From NCBI GenBank assembly GCA_013043945.1, contig JABEUW010000104.1, positions 1 to 20,946 of the forward strand: a stretch of DNA of 20,946 bases, written 5' to 3'. The position numbers and the translations under genes are program-made. The stretch comes from Vulcanimicrobiota bacterium. Lineage in GTDB: Bacteria; Vulcanimicrobiota; Vulcanimicrobiia; Vulcanimicrobiales; Vulcanimicrobiaceae. Positions 1 through 7,302 of the stretch are shown in pieces (the first letter of the stretch is position 1; each line of letters starts with the position of its first letter). Below the pieces are notes generated by a model. The model had not been told where the DNA came from, made no database searches, and was given only the letters and a program-made list of their open reading frames with translations.

Positions 1-212
1 CGTTCCATGCCCGCGGCTTCATGCTCTTTGCCTCGCCAGATGTTGCCGCCGCCGACGACGACGGCGATGCTGATGCCGCCGCGTGCGACATCGGCGATCT
101 CGCGCGCCATCGTTTCGGTCGTTCTCACATCGACGCCGTTAGCGCTCGATGCGAACGCCTCGCCGGAGAGCTTGATGAGGACGCGCGAGAAGCGCGCGGC
201 GCTCGCCTGCAC
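1..212 (-). CDS. pyrH: UMP kinase, N-terminal part (gene runs off the window)
   Basis: PyrH phosphorylates UMP to UDP in the cytoplasm for pyrimidine nucleotide synthesis. Only the first 70 codons are present. They show the family's opening strand and loop (RVLIKLSGEAF) and the glycine-rich nucleotide loop (VVVGGGNIWRG), both diagnostic of bacterial UMP kinases of the amino-acid-kinase fold. The likely start is GTG at 212, six bases after the tsf stop; no ATG lies between. This rpsB-tsf-pyrH order is the common bacterial one, so the three genes are probably cotranscribed. The C-terminal two thirds lie outside the window. Family assignment is firm; the exact start is less so because no strong ribosome binding site precedes it. 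Confidence 0.87.
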   Translation of the reverse strand, partial: MQASAARFSRVLIKLSGEAFASSANGVDVRTTETMAREIADVARGGISIAVVVGGGNIWRGKEHEAAGME

Positions 213-218
213 GAATAT

Positions 219-824
219 CTACTCGCCTAACGCGAACTTCACGAAACGACGGACGCGAATGTTCTCGCCGAGCGCTCCGACGGCGGCATTCACGAGGTCG
301 CCGACCGTGATCGAATCGTCCTTCACGAACGACTGATCGAGCAAGCAATGATCTTCGTACCACTTGTTGAGTTTGCCCTCGACGATCTTCGCGGCGACCT
401 CGGGTGGTTTGCCGGGCGGCACGGCGCCCTCGAGTTCCTTGCGGGCTTCGGCGATCACATCCTCGGGAACCGAAGCGCGATCGAGATAGGCGGGAGACAT
501 CGCGGCGACGTGCATCGCCACATCGCGTACGAGTTCGCCGAATTTCGGGTTCCGCGCCACGAAATCGGTCTCGGAGTTTACCTCGACCAAGACGCCGATC
601 TTTCCACCGGCGTGAATGTAGCTGCCGACCAACCCTTCGTTCGCTGCCCGTTCGGACTTCTTCTGCGCCTGCGCCGCGCCGCGTTCGAGAAGCAGCGCCT
701 TCGCGCGTTCGCGATCGCCGGAGGCTTCCACGAGTGCTTTTCGGCAATCCATCATCGGGGCGCTGGTCTCGTCGCGTAGGGCCTTGATCTCATCGGCCTT
801 CGGTTGGTAGGTCATAGTACTCAC
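219..824 (-). CDS. tsf: Translation elongation factor Ts
   Basis: EF-Ts is the nucleotide exchange factor that releases GDP from EF-Tu. The N-terminal UBA-like helical domain (residues about 8-55) contains LRDETSAPMMDCRKAL, and the core holds the EF-Tu contact motif TDFVARN (residues 87-93). The protein has 201 residues, the short form known from Thermus and cyanobacteria, rather than the roughly 280-residue form of E. coli. I chose the GTG at 824 because AAGGAGAG sits at normal spacing before it; the ATG nine bases further in would be too far from that site. It lies 95 bases after rpsB and six bases before pyrH. Identity is nearly certain. Confidence 0.96.
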   Translation of the reverse strand: MSTMTYQPKADEIKALRDETSAPMMDCRKALVEASGDRERAKALLLERGAAQAQKKSERAANEGLVGSYIHAGGKIGVLVEVNSETDFVARNPKFGELVRDVAMHVAAMSPAYLDRASVPEDVIAEARKELEGAVPPGKPPEVAAKIVEGKLNKWYEDHCLLDQSFVKDDSITVGDLVNAAVGALGENIRVRRFVKFALGE

Positions 825-867
825 AGATTCTCTCCTTGGCGTTCGTTTGCTTTCATGCGCGCGAAGA

Positions 868-885
868 GAGGCCGACGACGGCCTC
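868..885. other. Perfect hairpin in the rpsB-tsf spacer
   Basis: GAGGCCG (868-874) and CGGCCTC (879-885) form a perfect 7-bp stem with a 4-base ACGA loop. It lies in the 95-base spacer between rpsB and tsf, upstream of the tsf ribosome binding site. In the transcribed (minus) sense no T-run follows, so it is not a classical terminator. It could be a processing site or mRNA stabiliser, or could modulate tsf expression. Only the pairing is seen; the function is inference. Confidence 0.4.
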
Positions 886-919
886 CCTTGCGACGGGTTT
901 TCCTCACGGGCGAGGAGGA

Positions 920-1690
920 CTAGCCGGCGACGGCCTCCGCTGCCTCGAAGGCTCCCGCTTCGTTGATGGGGGCTTGAGCGTAGACCGCGCCGTCGAAGGA
1001 GCTCTCCGCTTCGGTACGTCCTTCGATGATCGCATCGGCCATCTTCCCGACCATGAGCTTCACCGCGCGAATCGCATCGTCGTTACCGGGGATCGGATAG
1101 TCGATTTCGTCGGGATCGCAGTTGGTGTCGATCACGGCGATCGTCGGGATGCCCAACTTGCGCGCTTCGAGCACGGCGATGCGCTCCTTTTTCGGGTCGA
1201 CGATAAAGATGGCGTCGGGGAGACGGTGCATATCTTTAATGCCGCCGAGGAAGCGTTCGAGCTTGTTGAGCTCGTCCTGAAGCTTCGCGACCTCTTTCTT
1301 GGGCAAGCGGTCGAAGTCGCCTTGAAGGCGCATCTCTTCGAGCTCGCGCAAGCGCGAAATGCGCTTCTGAATCGTCGAGAAATTCGTCAGCGTTCCGCCG
1401 AGCCAGCGCTGGTTGATGTAGAAGGTCCCCGCGCGCTCGGCTTCATCCTTCACGACCTCCTGCGCCTGTTTCTTCGTGCCGACAAAGAGAATGACGCGCC
1501 CCTCGCGCGACATCTGCTTCACCACTTCGTAGGTGTCGCGAACGCGCTGGAGCGTGATAGCGAGATCGATGATGTAGATGCCGTTGCGCTCCTGGAAGAT
1601 GTACGGTTTCATCTTCGGGTTCCAACGACGGGTCTGGTGACCGAAATGCACGCCGGCTTCAAGAAGCTCGCGCATAGAAATAACGGACAT
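920..1690 (-). CDS. rpsB: 30S ribosomal protein S2
   Basis: S2 is a small-subunit ribosomal protein needed for late 30S assembly and S1 docking. The 256-residue product shows the family's N-terminal block MRELLEAGVHFGHQTRRWNP, the block FVGTKKQAQEVV, and the C-terminal block IPTIAVIDTNCDPDEIDYPI. The frame stays open well beyond the true N-terminus, but homology starts at the ATG at 1690 (MSVISMRELL), preceded by GAAAGGAA at suitable spacing. It is followed by tsf and pyrH and is divergent from rmlB. The transcript would carry a leader of roughly 100 bases from the promoter candidate near 1801-1809; in other bacteria S2 represses its own operon through such a leader. Confidence 0.97.
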   Translation of the reverse strand: MSVISMRELLEAGVHFGHQTRRWNPKMKPYIFQERNGIYIIDLAITLQRVRDTYEVVKQMSREGRVILFVGTKKQAQEVVKDEAERAGTFYINQRWLGGTLTNFSTIQKRISRLRELEEMRLQGDFDRLPKKEVAKLQDELNKLERFLGGIKDMHRLPDAIFIVDPKKERIAVLEARKLGIPTIAVIDTNCDPDEIDYPIPGNDDAIRAVKLMVGKMADAIIEGRTEAESSFDGAVYAQAPINEAGAFEAAEAVAG

Positions 1691-1800
1691 TGAAGGGTTC
1701 CTTTCAGCTGGCCCCCAACCGCGGCGCTCTCCGAGCCGTGCGATCGTTCTTTGGGACCATCGAAGCCCGGCCTCCTTGCCGAGCGAGTTGACAACCCTCG

Positions 1801-1832
1801 GAGTATAGCACGGGCGGAGGGCGGTCGCGCAA
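1801..1832 (-). promoter_or_regulatory. Candidate promoter of the rpsB-tsf-pyrH operon
   Basis: Read on the minus strand, positions 1809-1801 give TGCTATACT, an extended -10 element (TGN plus TATACT, close to TATAAT). A weak -35-like TTGCGC lies at 1832-1827, about 19 bases upstream; extended -10 promoters tolerate weak or off-spaced -35 boxes. It lies about 110 bases before the S2 start, which leaves room for the leader expected of rpsB operons. The assignment rests on motif match only. Confidence 0.5.
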
Positions 1833-1849
1833 GCGCGAAGGAGCCCCCG

Positions 1850-2854
1850 ATGCGTTATCTCGTGACCGGAGGCCTGGGGTTCATCGGCTCGGCCTTCATC
1901 CGCCTGCTCGCTGCCGAGCGCCCCGAGGTGGAGATCGTCAACCTCGACGCCATGACCTACGCCGCGAACCCGGCAAACCTCGCCTCGATCGCCGAGAACC
2001 CGCGCTACCGCTTCGTGAAGGGCGATATCACCGACCCGGCCGCCGTCACCACGGCGATCGGCGAGGGGGTCGACGCCATCGTGAACTTTGCCGCCGAGAC
2101 CCATGTCGATCGCTCGATTCTCGACCCCGAAGCCTTCCTGCGCACCGATATCCTCGGCACGCATACCCTGCTCGAAGCGCTCCGGGAGCGGCGGATCGCC
2201 CGCTACCTCCAGGTCTCCACCGACGAGGTCTATGGGGATGTCGAGAGCGGCGAATCGCTCGAGAGCTCCCCGCTGCGCCCTCGCAGCCCATACAGCGCGA
2301 GCAAGGCCGGGGGCGACCTTCAGGTGCTCGCCTATCGCACGACCTACGGGCTCCCGGTGCTGATCACACGCGGCAGTAATACCTATGGCCCCTACCAGTA
2401 CCCCGAGAAGCTGATCCCGCTCTTTGTCACCAACCTCATCGACGACCAGAGCGTGCCCGTCTACGGCGACGGCTTACAGATTCGCGACTGGTTGCACGTC
2501 GAGGATCACGCACGCGGTATTCTCTGCGTCCTCGAACGCGGCGAACTCGGCGAGGTCTACAATATCGGCGGCGGCAACCCGCGCACCAACCTCGATATCA
2601 CCCATCGCCTGCTCGCAGGCTGCGGCCGCTCGTTCGAGAGCCACGTGCGGCACGTCGCCGACCGCGAAGGGCACGATCGCCGTTACGCGATCTCCAGCGC
2701 GAAGGCACACGCGCTCGGTTGGCGCCCGGAGATCGAGTTCGAGCGGGGGCTCGAAGCGACGATCGCGTGGTACCGCGAGCACGAATCGTGGTGGCGCCCG
2801 CTCAAGTCAGGCGAATTTCTCGCTTATTACCAGCGCCAGTACGCGCACCGATAA
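1850..2854 (+). CDS. rmlB: dTDP-glucose 4,6-dehydratase
   Basis: RmlB (RfbB) converts dTDP-glucose to dTDP-4-keto-6-deoxyglucose using bound NAD+. The 334-residue extended-SDR protein has the N-terminal Rossmann motif TGGLGFIGS (6-14), the catalytic triplet T124-D125-E126 in STDEVYGD, and the Y148-x3-K152 pair in YSASK. The substrate loop RGSNTYGPYQYPEKLIPLF and RDWLHVEDHARG are also typical. The ATG at 1850 is preceded by GAAGGAG; the frame is open further upstream, but homology begins here. It is 15 bases from rmlA and divergent from rpsB. Its GC content resembles the housekeeping genes, so rmlBA may be native while the genes after it look acquired. The product probably feeds the aminotransferase three genes down. 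Confidence 0.95.
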   Translation: MRYLVTGGLGFIGSAFIRLLAAERPEVEIVNLDAMTYAANPANLASIAENPRYRFVKGDITDPAAVTTAIGEGVDAIVNFAAETHVDRSILDPEAFLRTDILGTHTLLEALRERRIARYLQVSTDEVYGDVESGESLESSPLRPRSPYSASKAGGDLQVLAYRTTYGLPVLITRGSNTYGPYQYPEKLIPLFVTNLIDDQSVPVYGDGLQIRDWLHVEDHARGILCVLERGELGEVYNIGGGNPRTNLDITHRLLAGCGRSFESHVRHVADREGHDRRYAISSAKAHALGWRPEIEFERGLEATIAWYREHESWWRPLKSGEFLAYYQRQYAHR

Positions 2855-2869
2855 GGAGCGTTCATTCGC

Positions 2870-3607
2870 ATGAAAGGCATCATCCTCGCAGGTGGGCTCG
2901 GTAGCCGCTTGCGCCCGCTGACGAAGGTTACGAACAAACACCTTCTGCCGATCTACGACAAGCCGATGATCTACTATCCGATCGAAACCCTCGTACGCGC
3001 GGGAATACAGGATATTATGATCGTCACCGGCGGCAACTCCGCCGGCGATTTTCTGCGCCTGCTCGGAAACGGCTCGGAGTTCGGACTCAAGGATATCTAT
3101 TACACCTACCAAGAGGGCGAGGGCGGCATCGCCGACGCGCTCAAACTCTGCGAGCATTTCGCCGAAGGGAATCGCGTCGTCGTGATTCTCGGCGACAATA
3201 TCGTCCAGGACGACATCTCGCCGTACGTGCGGCGTTTCGAGCAACAGGATTCCGGCGCGCGTATTCTGCTCAAGGCCGTCCCCGACCCCGAGCGCTTCGG
3301 CGTGCCCGAACTCGACGGCGAACGGATCGTGCGGATCGAAGAGAAGCCCGCGCAGCCCAAGAGCGGGTATGCAGTGACCGGCATCTACATGTACGATCGC
3401 CGCGTCTTCGACTTCATCCGCCGCATAAAACCCTCGCATCGCGGCGAGCTCGAGATCACCGACGTCAACAACCACTATATCCGAGAAGGCGACCTGCATT
3501 ACGATGTCCTCGACGGTTGGTGGACCGATGCCGGGCAGTTCGAATCGCTCTTCAACGCGACGCAGTTGATCGCTCGCGAGCGCATGGAATCGGGCGAAAG
3601 CTCGTGA
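2870..3607 (+). CDS. rmlA: Glucose-1-phosphate thymidylyltransferase
   Basis: RmlA joins glucose-1-phosphate and dTTP to give dTDP-glucose, the substrate of RmlB. The 245-residue nucleotidyltransferase has the signature GGLGSRLRPLT (8-18) followed by KHLLPIYDKPMIYYP, then GDNI in the active site, and EEKP, GELEITDVN and WTDAG near the end. It belongs to the short sugar nucleotidyltransferases (about 240 residues) rather than the 290-residue E. coli RmlA, which has a C-terminal extension. Some short members use UTP, so nucleotide choice is inferred from the neighbouring rmlB. AAGGAG overlaps the rmlB stop region upstream. The stop TGA overlaps the likely GTG start of the next gene, which suggests coupled translation. 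Confidence 0.9.
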   Translation: MKGIILAGGLGSRLRPLTKVTNKHLLPIYDKPMIYYPIETLVRAGIQDIMIVTGGNSAGDFLRLLGNGSEFGLKDIYYTYQEGEGGIADALKLCEHFAEGNRVVVILGDNIVQDDISPYVRRFEQQDSGARILLKAVPDPERFGVPELDGERIVRIEEKPAQPKSGYAVTGIYMYDRRVFDFIRRIKPSHRGELEITDVNNHYIREGDLHYDVLDGWWTDAGQFESLFNATQLIARERMESGESS

Positions 3608-4722
3608 GGAATCCAGATCTCGCGAACGTGCCCGTCATGCGACCGCAGCTACCGACGGCCGAAGAGCTTCGTCCGTATATCGAGCGGATCGATGCCGCAC
3701 GATACTATTCCAATCATGGCCCGCTCTTGCGCGAACTGGAGTCGGCGTTCGCAGCACATTTTGACGTTACTTCCGACCGTGTCGCGCTGGTGAACAACGG
3801 GACGGTTGCGTTAAGCGCAGCGCTCGTTGCAGCGGGCGCCCGTGCCGGATCGAAGTGCCTCATGCCCTCCTGGACATTCGTAGGCTCTGCGGCGGCCGCA
3901 TGGGCGGCGAACCTCGTTCCTCATTTCGTCGATGTGGATCCGGAAACGTGGATGCTCGACCTCGATCGGCTGAAGGGGCGTCCGGATCTTGCCGAGGTTG
4001 GCGCCGTTATGATCGTATCCGCATTTGGATCGCCGGTCGACACCGCCGCCTGCGATCGGTTCACCGACGAGACCGGTATTCCGGTTATTATCGACTGCGC
4101 CGCCTCATTCGACACCGTAGCGACCGTACCGATCGCGGCGCCCGGCCGTTCGCCGATCATGATCAGCCTGCACGCAACGAAAGTTCTCGGAACCGGAGAA
4201 GGTGGGCTCGTTCTCTCTACCGACGAGACCCTCATCCGTCGTTTAAATCAAGTCTGCAACTTTGGCGTGTGGGATTCTCCAGCCGGACAAATCCTTGGAT
4301 ATAACGGCAAACTGAACGAATATAACGCTGCGGTAGGATTGGCATTTTTGAAAACGTGGCCCGAGCGCCGAGCACGGCTTGCCGCGCTCACCGACCGATA
4401 TGCGAAGTTGCTTCGCACGAAGGCCGGTATCGATGTGCTGCCATCGTTCGGGAGCGGTTGGGTTTCCTGTTATTGCAATATCGCTCCGAAGCTACGGGAT
4501 TTCAACCAAAATATCCAAGCGTTATCAAATCTTGGTATCGAGACACGCCGCTGGTGGCAAAACGGCGTTCACGTTCAACCGGCCTACCGGGGTTTTCCGC
4601 GCGATCCTCTCCCGATCACCGAACGGCTCGCCGAACGGGTCTTTGGGCTTCCGTTTTTCCACGATCTCAGCGACTCTGATTTCGAGCGAGTTGCGAGCGG
4701 CATCGATGTCATTGTCGGATGA
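3604..4722 (+). CDS. DegT/DnrJ/EryC1-family sugar-nucleotide aminotransferase (VioA-like)
   Basis: These PLP enzymes transaminate keto sugars attached to nucleotides. The protein has PVMRPQLPTAEELRPYIERI and YSNHGPL near the N-terminus, D164 in VIIDCAASFD (pyridine-nitrogen contact) and the Schiff-base lysine K193 in LHATKVLGTGEGG. About 372 residues is normal. Starts at GTG 3604 (overlapping the rmlA stop), GTG 3628 and ATG 3637 are all in frame; 3604 fits translational coupling, but the conserved PVMRP block begins only after 3628. With RmlAB upstream and no 3,4-ketoisomerase, the expected substrate is dTDP-4-keto-6-deoxyglucose, giving a 4-amino-4,6-dideoxy sugar as VioA/DesI-type enzymes do. 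The exact stereochemistry cannot be read from sequence. It overlaps the next gene by four bases. Confidence 0.88.
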   Translation: MRNPDLANVPVMRPQLPTAEELRPYIERIDAARYYSNHGPLLRELESAFAAHFDVTSDRVALVNNGTVALSAALVAAGARAGSKCLMPSWTFVGSAAAAWAANLVPHFVDVDPETWMLDLDRLKGRPDLAEVGAVMIVSAFGSPVDTAACDRFTDETGIPVIIDCAASFDTVATVPIAAPGRSPIMISLHATKVLGTGEGGLVLSTDETLIRRLNQVCNFGVWDSPAGQILGYNGKLNEYNAAVGLAFLKTWPERRARLAALTDRYAKLLRTKAGIDVLPSFGSGWVSCYCNIAPKLRDFNQNIQALSNLGIETRRWWQNGVHVQPAYRGFPRDPLPITERLAERVFGLPFFHDLSDSDFERVASGIDVIVG

Positions 4723-5393
4723 AAACGGTAGCGGTTATACAACCATATTTTCTACCCTATGCGGGATATTTTCGCCTCTTTGAAGCCGCCGACTGCGTCG
4801 TCATCTTCGATTGCGTTCAGTTCCCGAGACGCGGCTGGGTCCACCGTAATCGCTTTCGACTTGCAAATGGCGACTTCGATTGGTTGACGCTACCGATCGA
4901 AAGGGCCGAGCGTTCCGCGCTTATCGCATCCCTACACTTTGCGTCCGATGCGAGGGAGCGCATGAAGGAGGCGATTCGGCGCTTTCCCGTACTCGAAAGG
5001 GCGCGAGCCGAACAAAATCCCGCGTTAGAAATGCTTTTCAAAATGGACGACGACGCTGTCTCGTCGTATTTAGTCGATCTTCTGCACTATTTTTCCGATC
5101 GATTACAGATACGCTTCGAGCCGATCATATCGAGCGCGCTGAATATAGATCCCGTTCTTCGAGGCCAAGAGCGGGTTATCGCTATCGTTGAGGCCGTAGG
5201 CGGTACACGATATGTGAATCCTTCGGGCGGACGCAGCCTTTATGACCCCGCCCGATTTAGCGATTCGAAAATCGAATTACGATTCTTGTCCGAATACAGC
5301 GGCGACGCCGGTAGCATCCTCGAACGGATATTAAACGAAGGGCCCGAGGCGGTCGCCTCCGATATTCGAGAGCAGACTATTCTCCTACCCTAG
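4719..5393 (+). CDS. WbqC-family protein
   Basis: The 224-residue protein has the WbqC-family opening IQPYFLPYAGYFRLFEAAD, followed by FDCVQFPRRGWVHRNR and later NPSGGRSLYDP, and no membrane segment. Members are encoded in O-antigen and glycan clusters, often next to DegT aminotransferases, but their reaction is not established as far as I know. The ATG overlaps the aminotransferase stop as ATGA, which suggests coupled translation and work on the aminotransferase's amino-sugar product. With a carrier protein and adenylation enzyme nearby, transfer of an acyl or aminoacyl group to the sugar amine is one hypothesis. GC is about 50 percent in a hand-counted line, lower than rmlB. Confidence 0.85.
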   Translation: MKTVAVIQPYFLPYAGYFRLFEAADCVVIFDCVQFPRRGWVHRNRFRLANGDFDWLTLPIERAERSALIASLHFASDARERMKEAIRRFPVLERARAEQNPALEMLFKMDDDAVSSYLVDLLHYFSDRLQIRFEPIISSALNIDPVLRGQERVIAIVEAVGGTRYVNPSGGRSLYDPARFSDSKIELRFLSEYSGDAGSILERILNEGPEAVASDIREQTILLP

Positions 5394-5573
5394 GAACCGA
5401 TCGGAGTATTGCCCACACGTTCGAGCAATCGGCCTACGGCTGCGGCCATTTCCTTCGATTTCTTCGTCGCTCGTTGCTCGAATAGCGCGGTTGTTCCGCG
5501 CTTCTCGCTCCTCGAACTCGGCCCAAATGGCTCGCATTGAACGCATGGCCGATACTCCGATGGGCTCCTTAGG
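5388..5573. repeat. Nested inverted repeats: possible structured RNA or small mobile element
   Basis: Positions 5388-5409 and 5552-5573 are inverted copies matching at 18 of 22 positions, including a perfect 10-bp core (ATCGGAGTAT at 5400-5409, ATACTCCGAT at 5552-5561). Inside lies a second perfect 9-bp inverted pair, TTCGAGCAA (5420-5428) and TTGCTCGAA (5474-5482). Beside it is a perfect 6-bp hairpin (5485-5501). Folded, this gives a closing stem with two inner arms, like a structured leader RNA, or the terminal repeats of a roughly 186-bp miniature element. No target-site duplication is evident. The left arm includes the stop codon of the wbqC-like gene. Confidence 0.4.
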
Positions 5574-5611
5574 CAAAAAGGCGAGCCGAAGAGCATAGCG
5601 AAGAGTCATTC
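5394..5611. other. 218-base gap between wbqC-like and carrier-protein genes
   Basis: This is the only long gap in the plus-strand run. I see no strong sigma-70 promoter. It holds most of the nested inverted repeats described separately (5388-5573), including the perfect hairpin GCGCGG-TTGTT-CCGCGC (5485-5501). A 74-codon frame is open on the minus strand (5609 down to 5385; it starts MTLRYALRLAFLPKEPIGV) but has no ribosome binding site and no recognisable family, so I do not call it a gene. The gap probably separates two transcription units. Confidence 0.5.
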
Positions 5612-5857
5612 ATGAAAGCAAGTAGCTCGCAGCGATTCGTCAATTTAATCTCCGAGATATTGCGTATTTCGCCGCAGGACGTTGTTGACACTATCGGTAT
5701 GGACGATATCAGCACCTGGGACTCTTTGAGTCACATGCAGCTTATCGTTACGATCGAATCCGACTTCGGTATCGAACTAAGCGCAGATGAGATCGTGGGC
5801 ATGCGCACCATCGGCAAAATTCGAGAGGTTCTACACTCGAAGGGAATCGAGGCCTAG
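5612..5857 (+). CDS. Acyl carrier protein
   Basis: This 81-residue protein is a free-standing carrier domain. S38 in WDSLSHMQLI is the expected 4'-phosphopantetheine attachment site, followed by the acidic recognition helix and the GIELSADEI segment. It is not the housekeeping fatty-acid ACP by context (no fabD/fabF nearby, different motif), and resembles carrier proteins of dedicated glycan or nonribosomal pathways. The SDR gene follows three bases after its stop. The natural loading enzyme is probably the adenylation protein at 8283-9830 on the other strand. It would hold an acyl or aminoacyl thioester for the SDR to reduce or for an acyltransferase to move to the amino sugar. Confidence 0.9.
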   Translation: MKASSSQRFVNLISEILRISPQDVVDTIGMDDISTWDSLSHMQLIVTIESDFGIELSADEIVGMRTIGKIREVLHSKGIEA

Positions 5858-5860
5858 GTC

Positions 5861-6601
5861 GTGGATCCGAGCGGCAAACTCGTCATTGTGTCGGGAGGGC
5901 TCGGGAGTATTGGGTCGTCGCTCGCAGATTCCCTGGCCGAAATCGGCGCGCGCATCGCCGTACTCGACATCCACGAGGCTACCTCAGCTTCCCCCACGCC
6001 CCCGCATCCCATCTACCACGTCGATCTCGCCGACGAGCATTCCGTCGCCTCGGTTCTCGAGGATCTCGTTCGTGACTTAGGTGAGCCCGCAATCTTAGTC
6101 AATTGCGCGGGGCTCATTCACAGCGAGCCACTCGTGAATATAACGAATCCGAATCAGCGGCACCACAGCCGCGAAACCTGGGACGCCGTTCTCAGAAGCA
6201 ACCTCACCGCGACGTTCAATCTTTCTAGTCAGGTTGCCGAACGAATGGTAATGAAGCGTATTCGCGGACTGGTCATCAACTTCTCATCTATTTCCGCTCA
6301 AGGCAACCCAGGTCAATCAGCCTATGCCGCAGCAAAAGCCGGCGTCGAGGCGCTCACGAAAGTATGGGCGCGAGAGCTAGGGCCTTTCGGGATCCGCTCC
6401 GTGGCCATAGCGCCGGGGTTTATTGCAACTTCGTCGACCGAGGCGGCGCTCACAAAAGAGGCGATAGCCGACTTAAAACGCCGAACGCCCCTTATGCGGC
6501 TCGGCACTACAGAGGAAATATTCTCTGCCGTGCGTTTCGCAATCGAAAACGATTATCTCACCGGAACGACCATCGCCATCAACGGCGGGCTCGCTCTATA
6601 G
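5861..6601 (+). CDS. SDR-family oxidoreductase, FabG-like (possible 3-oxoacyl-ACP reductase)
   Basis: A classical 246-residue short-chain dehydrogenase. It shows the cofactor loop SGGLGSIG (11-18), D55 in VDLAD, NCAG (81-84), and the catalytic set S142, Y155 and K159 (YAAAK). The C-terminal GTTIAINGGLAL is typical of FabG-type enzymes. The start is GTG at 5861, three bases after the carrier-protein stop, with GAGG upstream. Placement right after an ACP supports reduction of a carrier-bound keto group, as VioR is thought to do for the 3-hydroxybutyryl group of modified viosamine in Pseudomonas syringae. Reduction of a nucleotide keto sugar is the main alternative. No ketosynthase is in the window. 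Confidence 0.87.
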   Translation: MDPSGKLVIVSGGLGSIGSSLADSLAEIGARIAVLDIHEATSASPTPPHPIYHVDLADEHSVASVLEDLVRDLGEPAILVNCAGLIHSEPLVNITNPNQRHHSRETWDAVLRSNLTATFNLSSQVAERMVMKRIRGLVINFSSISAQGNPGQSAYAAAKAGVEALTKVWARELGPFGIRSVAIAPGFIATSSTEAALTKEAIADLKRRTPLMRLGTTEEIFSAVRFAIENDYLTGTTIAINGGLAL

Positions 6602-6622
6602 CTCGGGAGGACGACAAAACGA

Positions 6623-7300
6623 ATGGCGAAGATTATAGTTTTCGGGACGGGCAAAGTCGCCGACGTGCTTTACCATCACGTCGTCGCAGCGAAACACCAC
6701 GATATTGTCGCATTCACCACGGACGTGGAACATCTTCCAGCCGCCGGCACCTTTCACGATCGTCCCGTCGTTCCGTTCGACCGAGTGGTCGAGAGCTTTC
6801 CGCCCGATGCATTCCAAATGCTCGTTGCGATCGGCTATCACGGCCTTAACGGCTTGAGAGCGCGTCGCTACGCGGAGGCGAAGGCCAAAGGTTATACGAT
6901 GGCATCCTACGTTAGCGATCGCGCTTGCGTGGGAGATTGGCTCGTCGCAGGGGATAACTGCATAATTTTAGATGGGGCCACCGTCGAACCCGGGGTCAGG
7001 CTAGGGAATAACGTCGTGCTTTGGAGCAACGTCCTAATCGGCCATCACACGACGATCGCCGACCATGTCTGGATTGCCGCAAATTCAACCTTTGGCGGAT
7101 CCGCATTTTTAGGAGAGCGCTCTTTCGTCGGACTCGGAGTGACCGTGGGTCATGAGGTCGAAATTGGCGAGCAAAGCTTCTTAGGATCGGGCGCGATCGT
7201 AACGAAATGTGCCGACGCCAAGAGCGTCTTCATTGAAAAGAACACCGACCTCTTTCGGTTAAACAGCGACATGTACATGAAGATATCGAAGCTCAGATAA
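6623..7300 (+). CDS. PglD/NeuD-type sugar O/N-acyltransferase (left-handed beta-helix)
   Basis: This 225-residue protein has the two-part PglD/NeuD layout: an N-terminal Rossmann-like sugar-nucleotide domain (IIVFGTGKVADVLYHH, residues 4-19) and a C-terminal hexapeptide-repeat beta-helix from about residue 95. H141 in IGHHTTIADHVWIA matches the position of the catalytic base in PglD, which N-acetylates a UDP-4-amino-4,6-dideoxy sugar using acetyl-CoA. GGGAGGA precedes the ATG. It probably acylates the 4-amino group made by the DegT enzyme. The donor could be acetyl-CoA or the carrier-protein thioester; sequence does not decide this. The next gene begins three bases later. Confidence 0.85.
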   Translation: MAKIIVFGTGKVADVLYHHVVAAKHHDIVAFTTDVEHLPAAGTFHDRPVVPFDRVVESFPPDAFQMLVAIGYHGLNGLRARRYAEAKAKGYTMASYVSDRACVGDWLVAGDNCIILDGATVEPGVRLGNNVVLWSNVLIGHHTTIADHVWIAANSTFGGSAFLGERSFVGLGVTVGHEVEIGEQSFLGSGAIVTKCADAKSVFIEKNTDLFRLNSDMYMKISKLR

Positions 7301-7302
7301 CG

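Noticed and set aside
836..1693. 285-codon plus-strand frame antisense to rpsB
   Set aside because: It is the complement of a certain ribosomal protein gene, with a composition typical of antisense shadows in GC-rich DNA.
1788..1809. Plus-strand TTGACA at 1788-1793 with TATAGC at 1804-1809 as an rmlB promoter
   Set aside because: The spacing is only 10 bases, and the TATAGC match is better explained by the minus-strand extended -10 of the rpsB operon.
1691..2164. N-terminal extension of the rpsB reading frame to 2164
   Set aside because: The extension is antisense to the start of rmlB and unlike S2; homology and the ribosome binding site place the start at 1690.
5385..5609. 74-codon minus-strand frame in the gap
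   Set aside because: No ribosome binding site or recognised family, and it runs antisense between genes of the plus-strand run; kept only as a note on the repeat arms.
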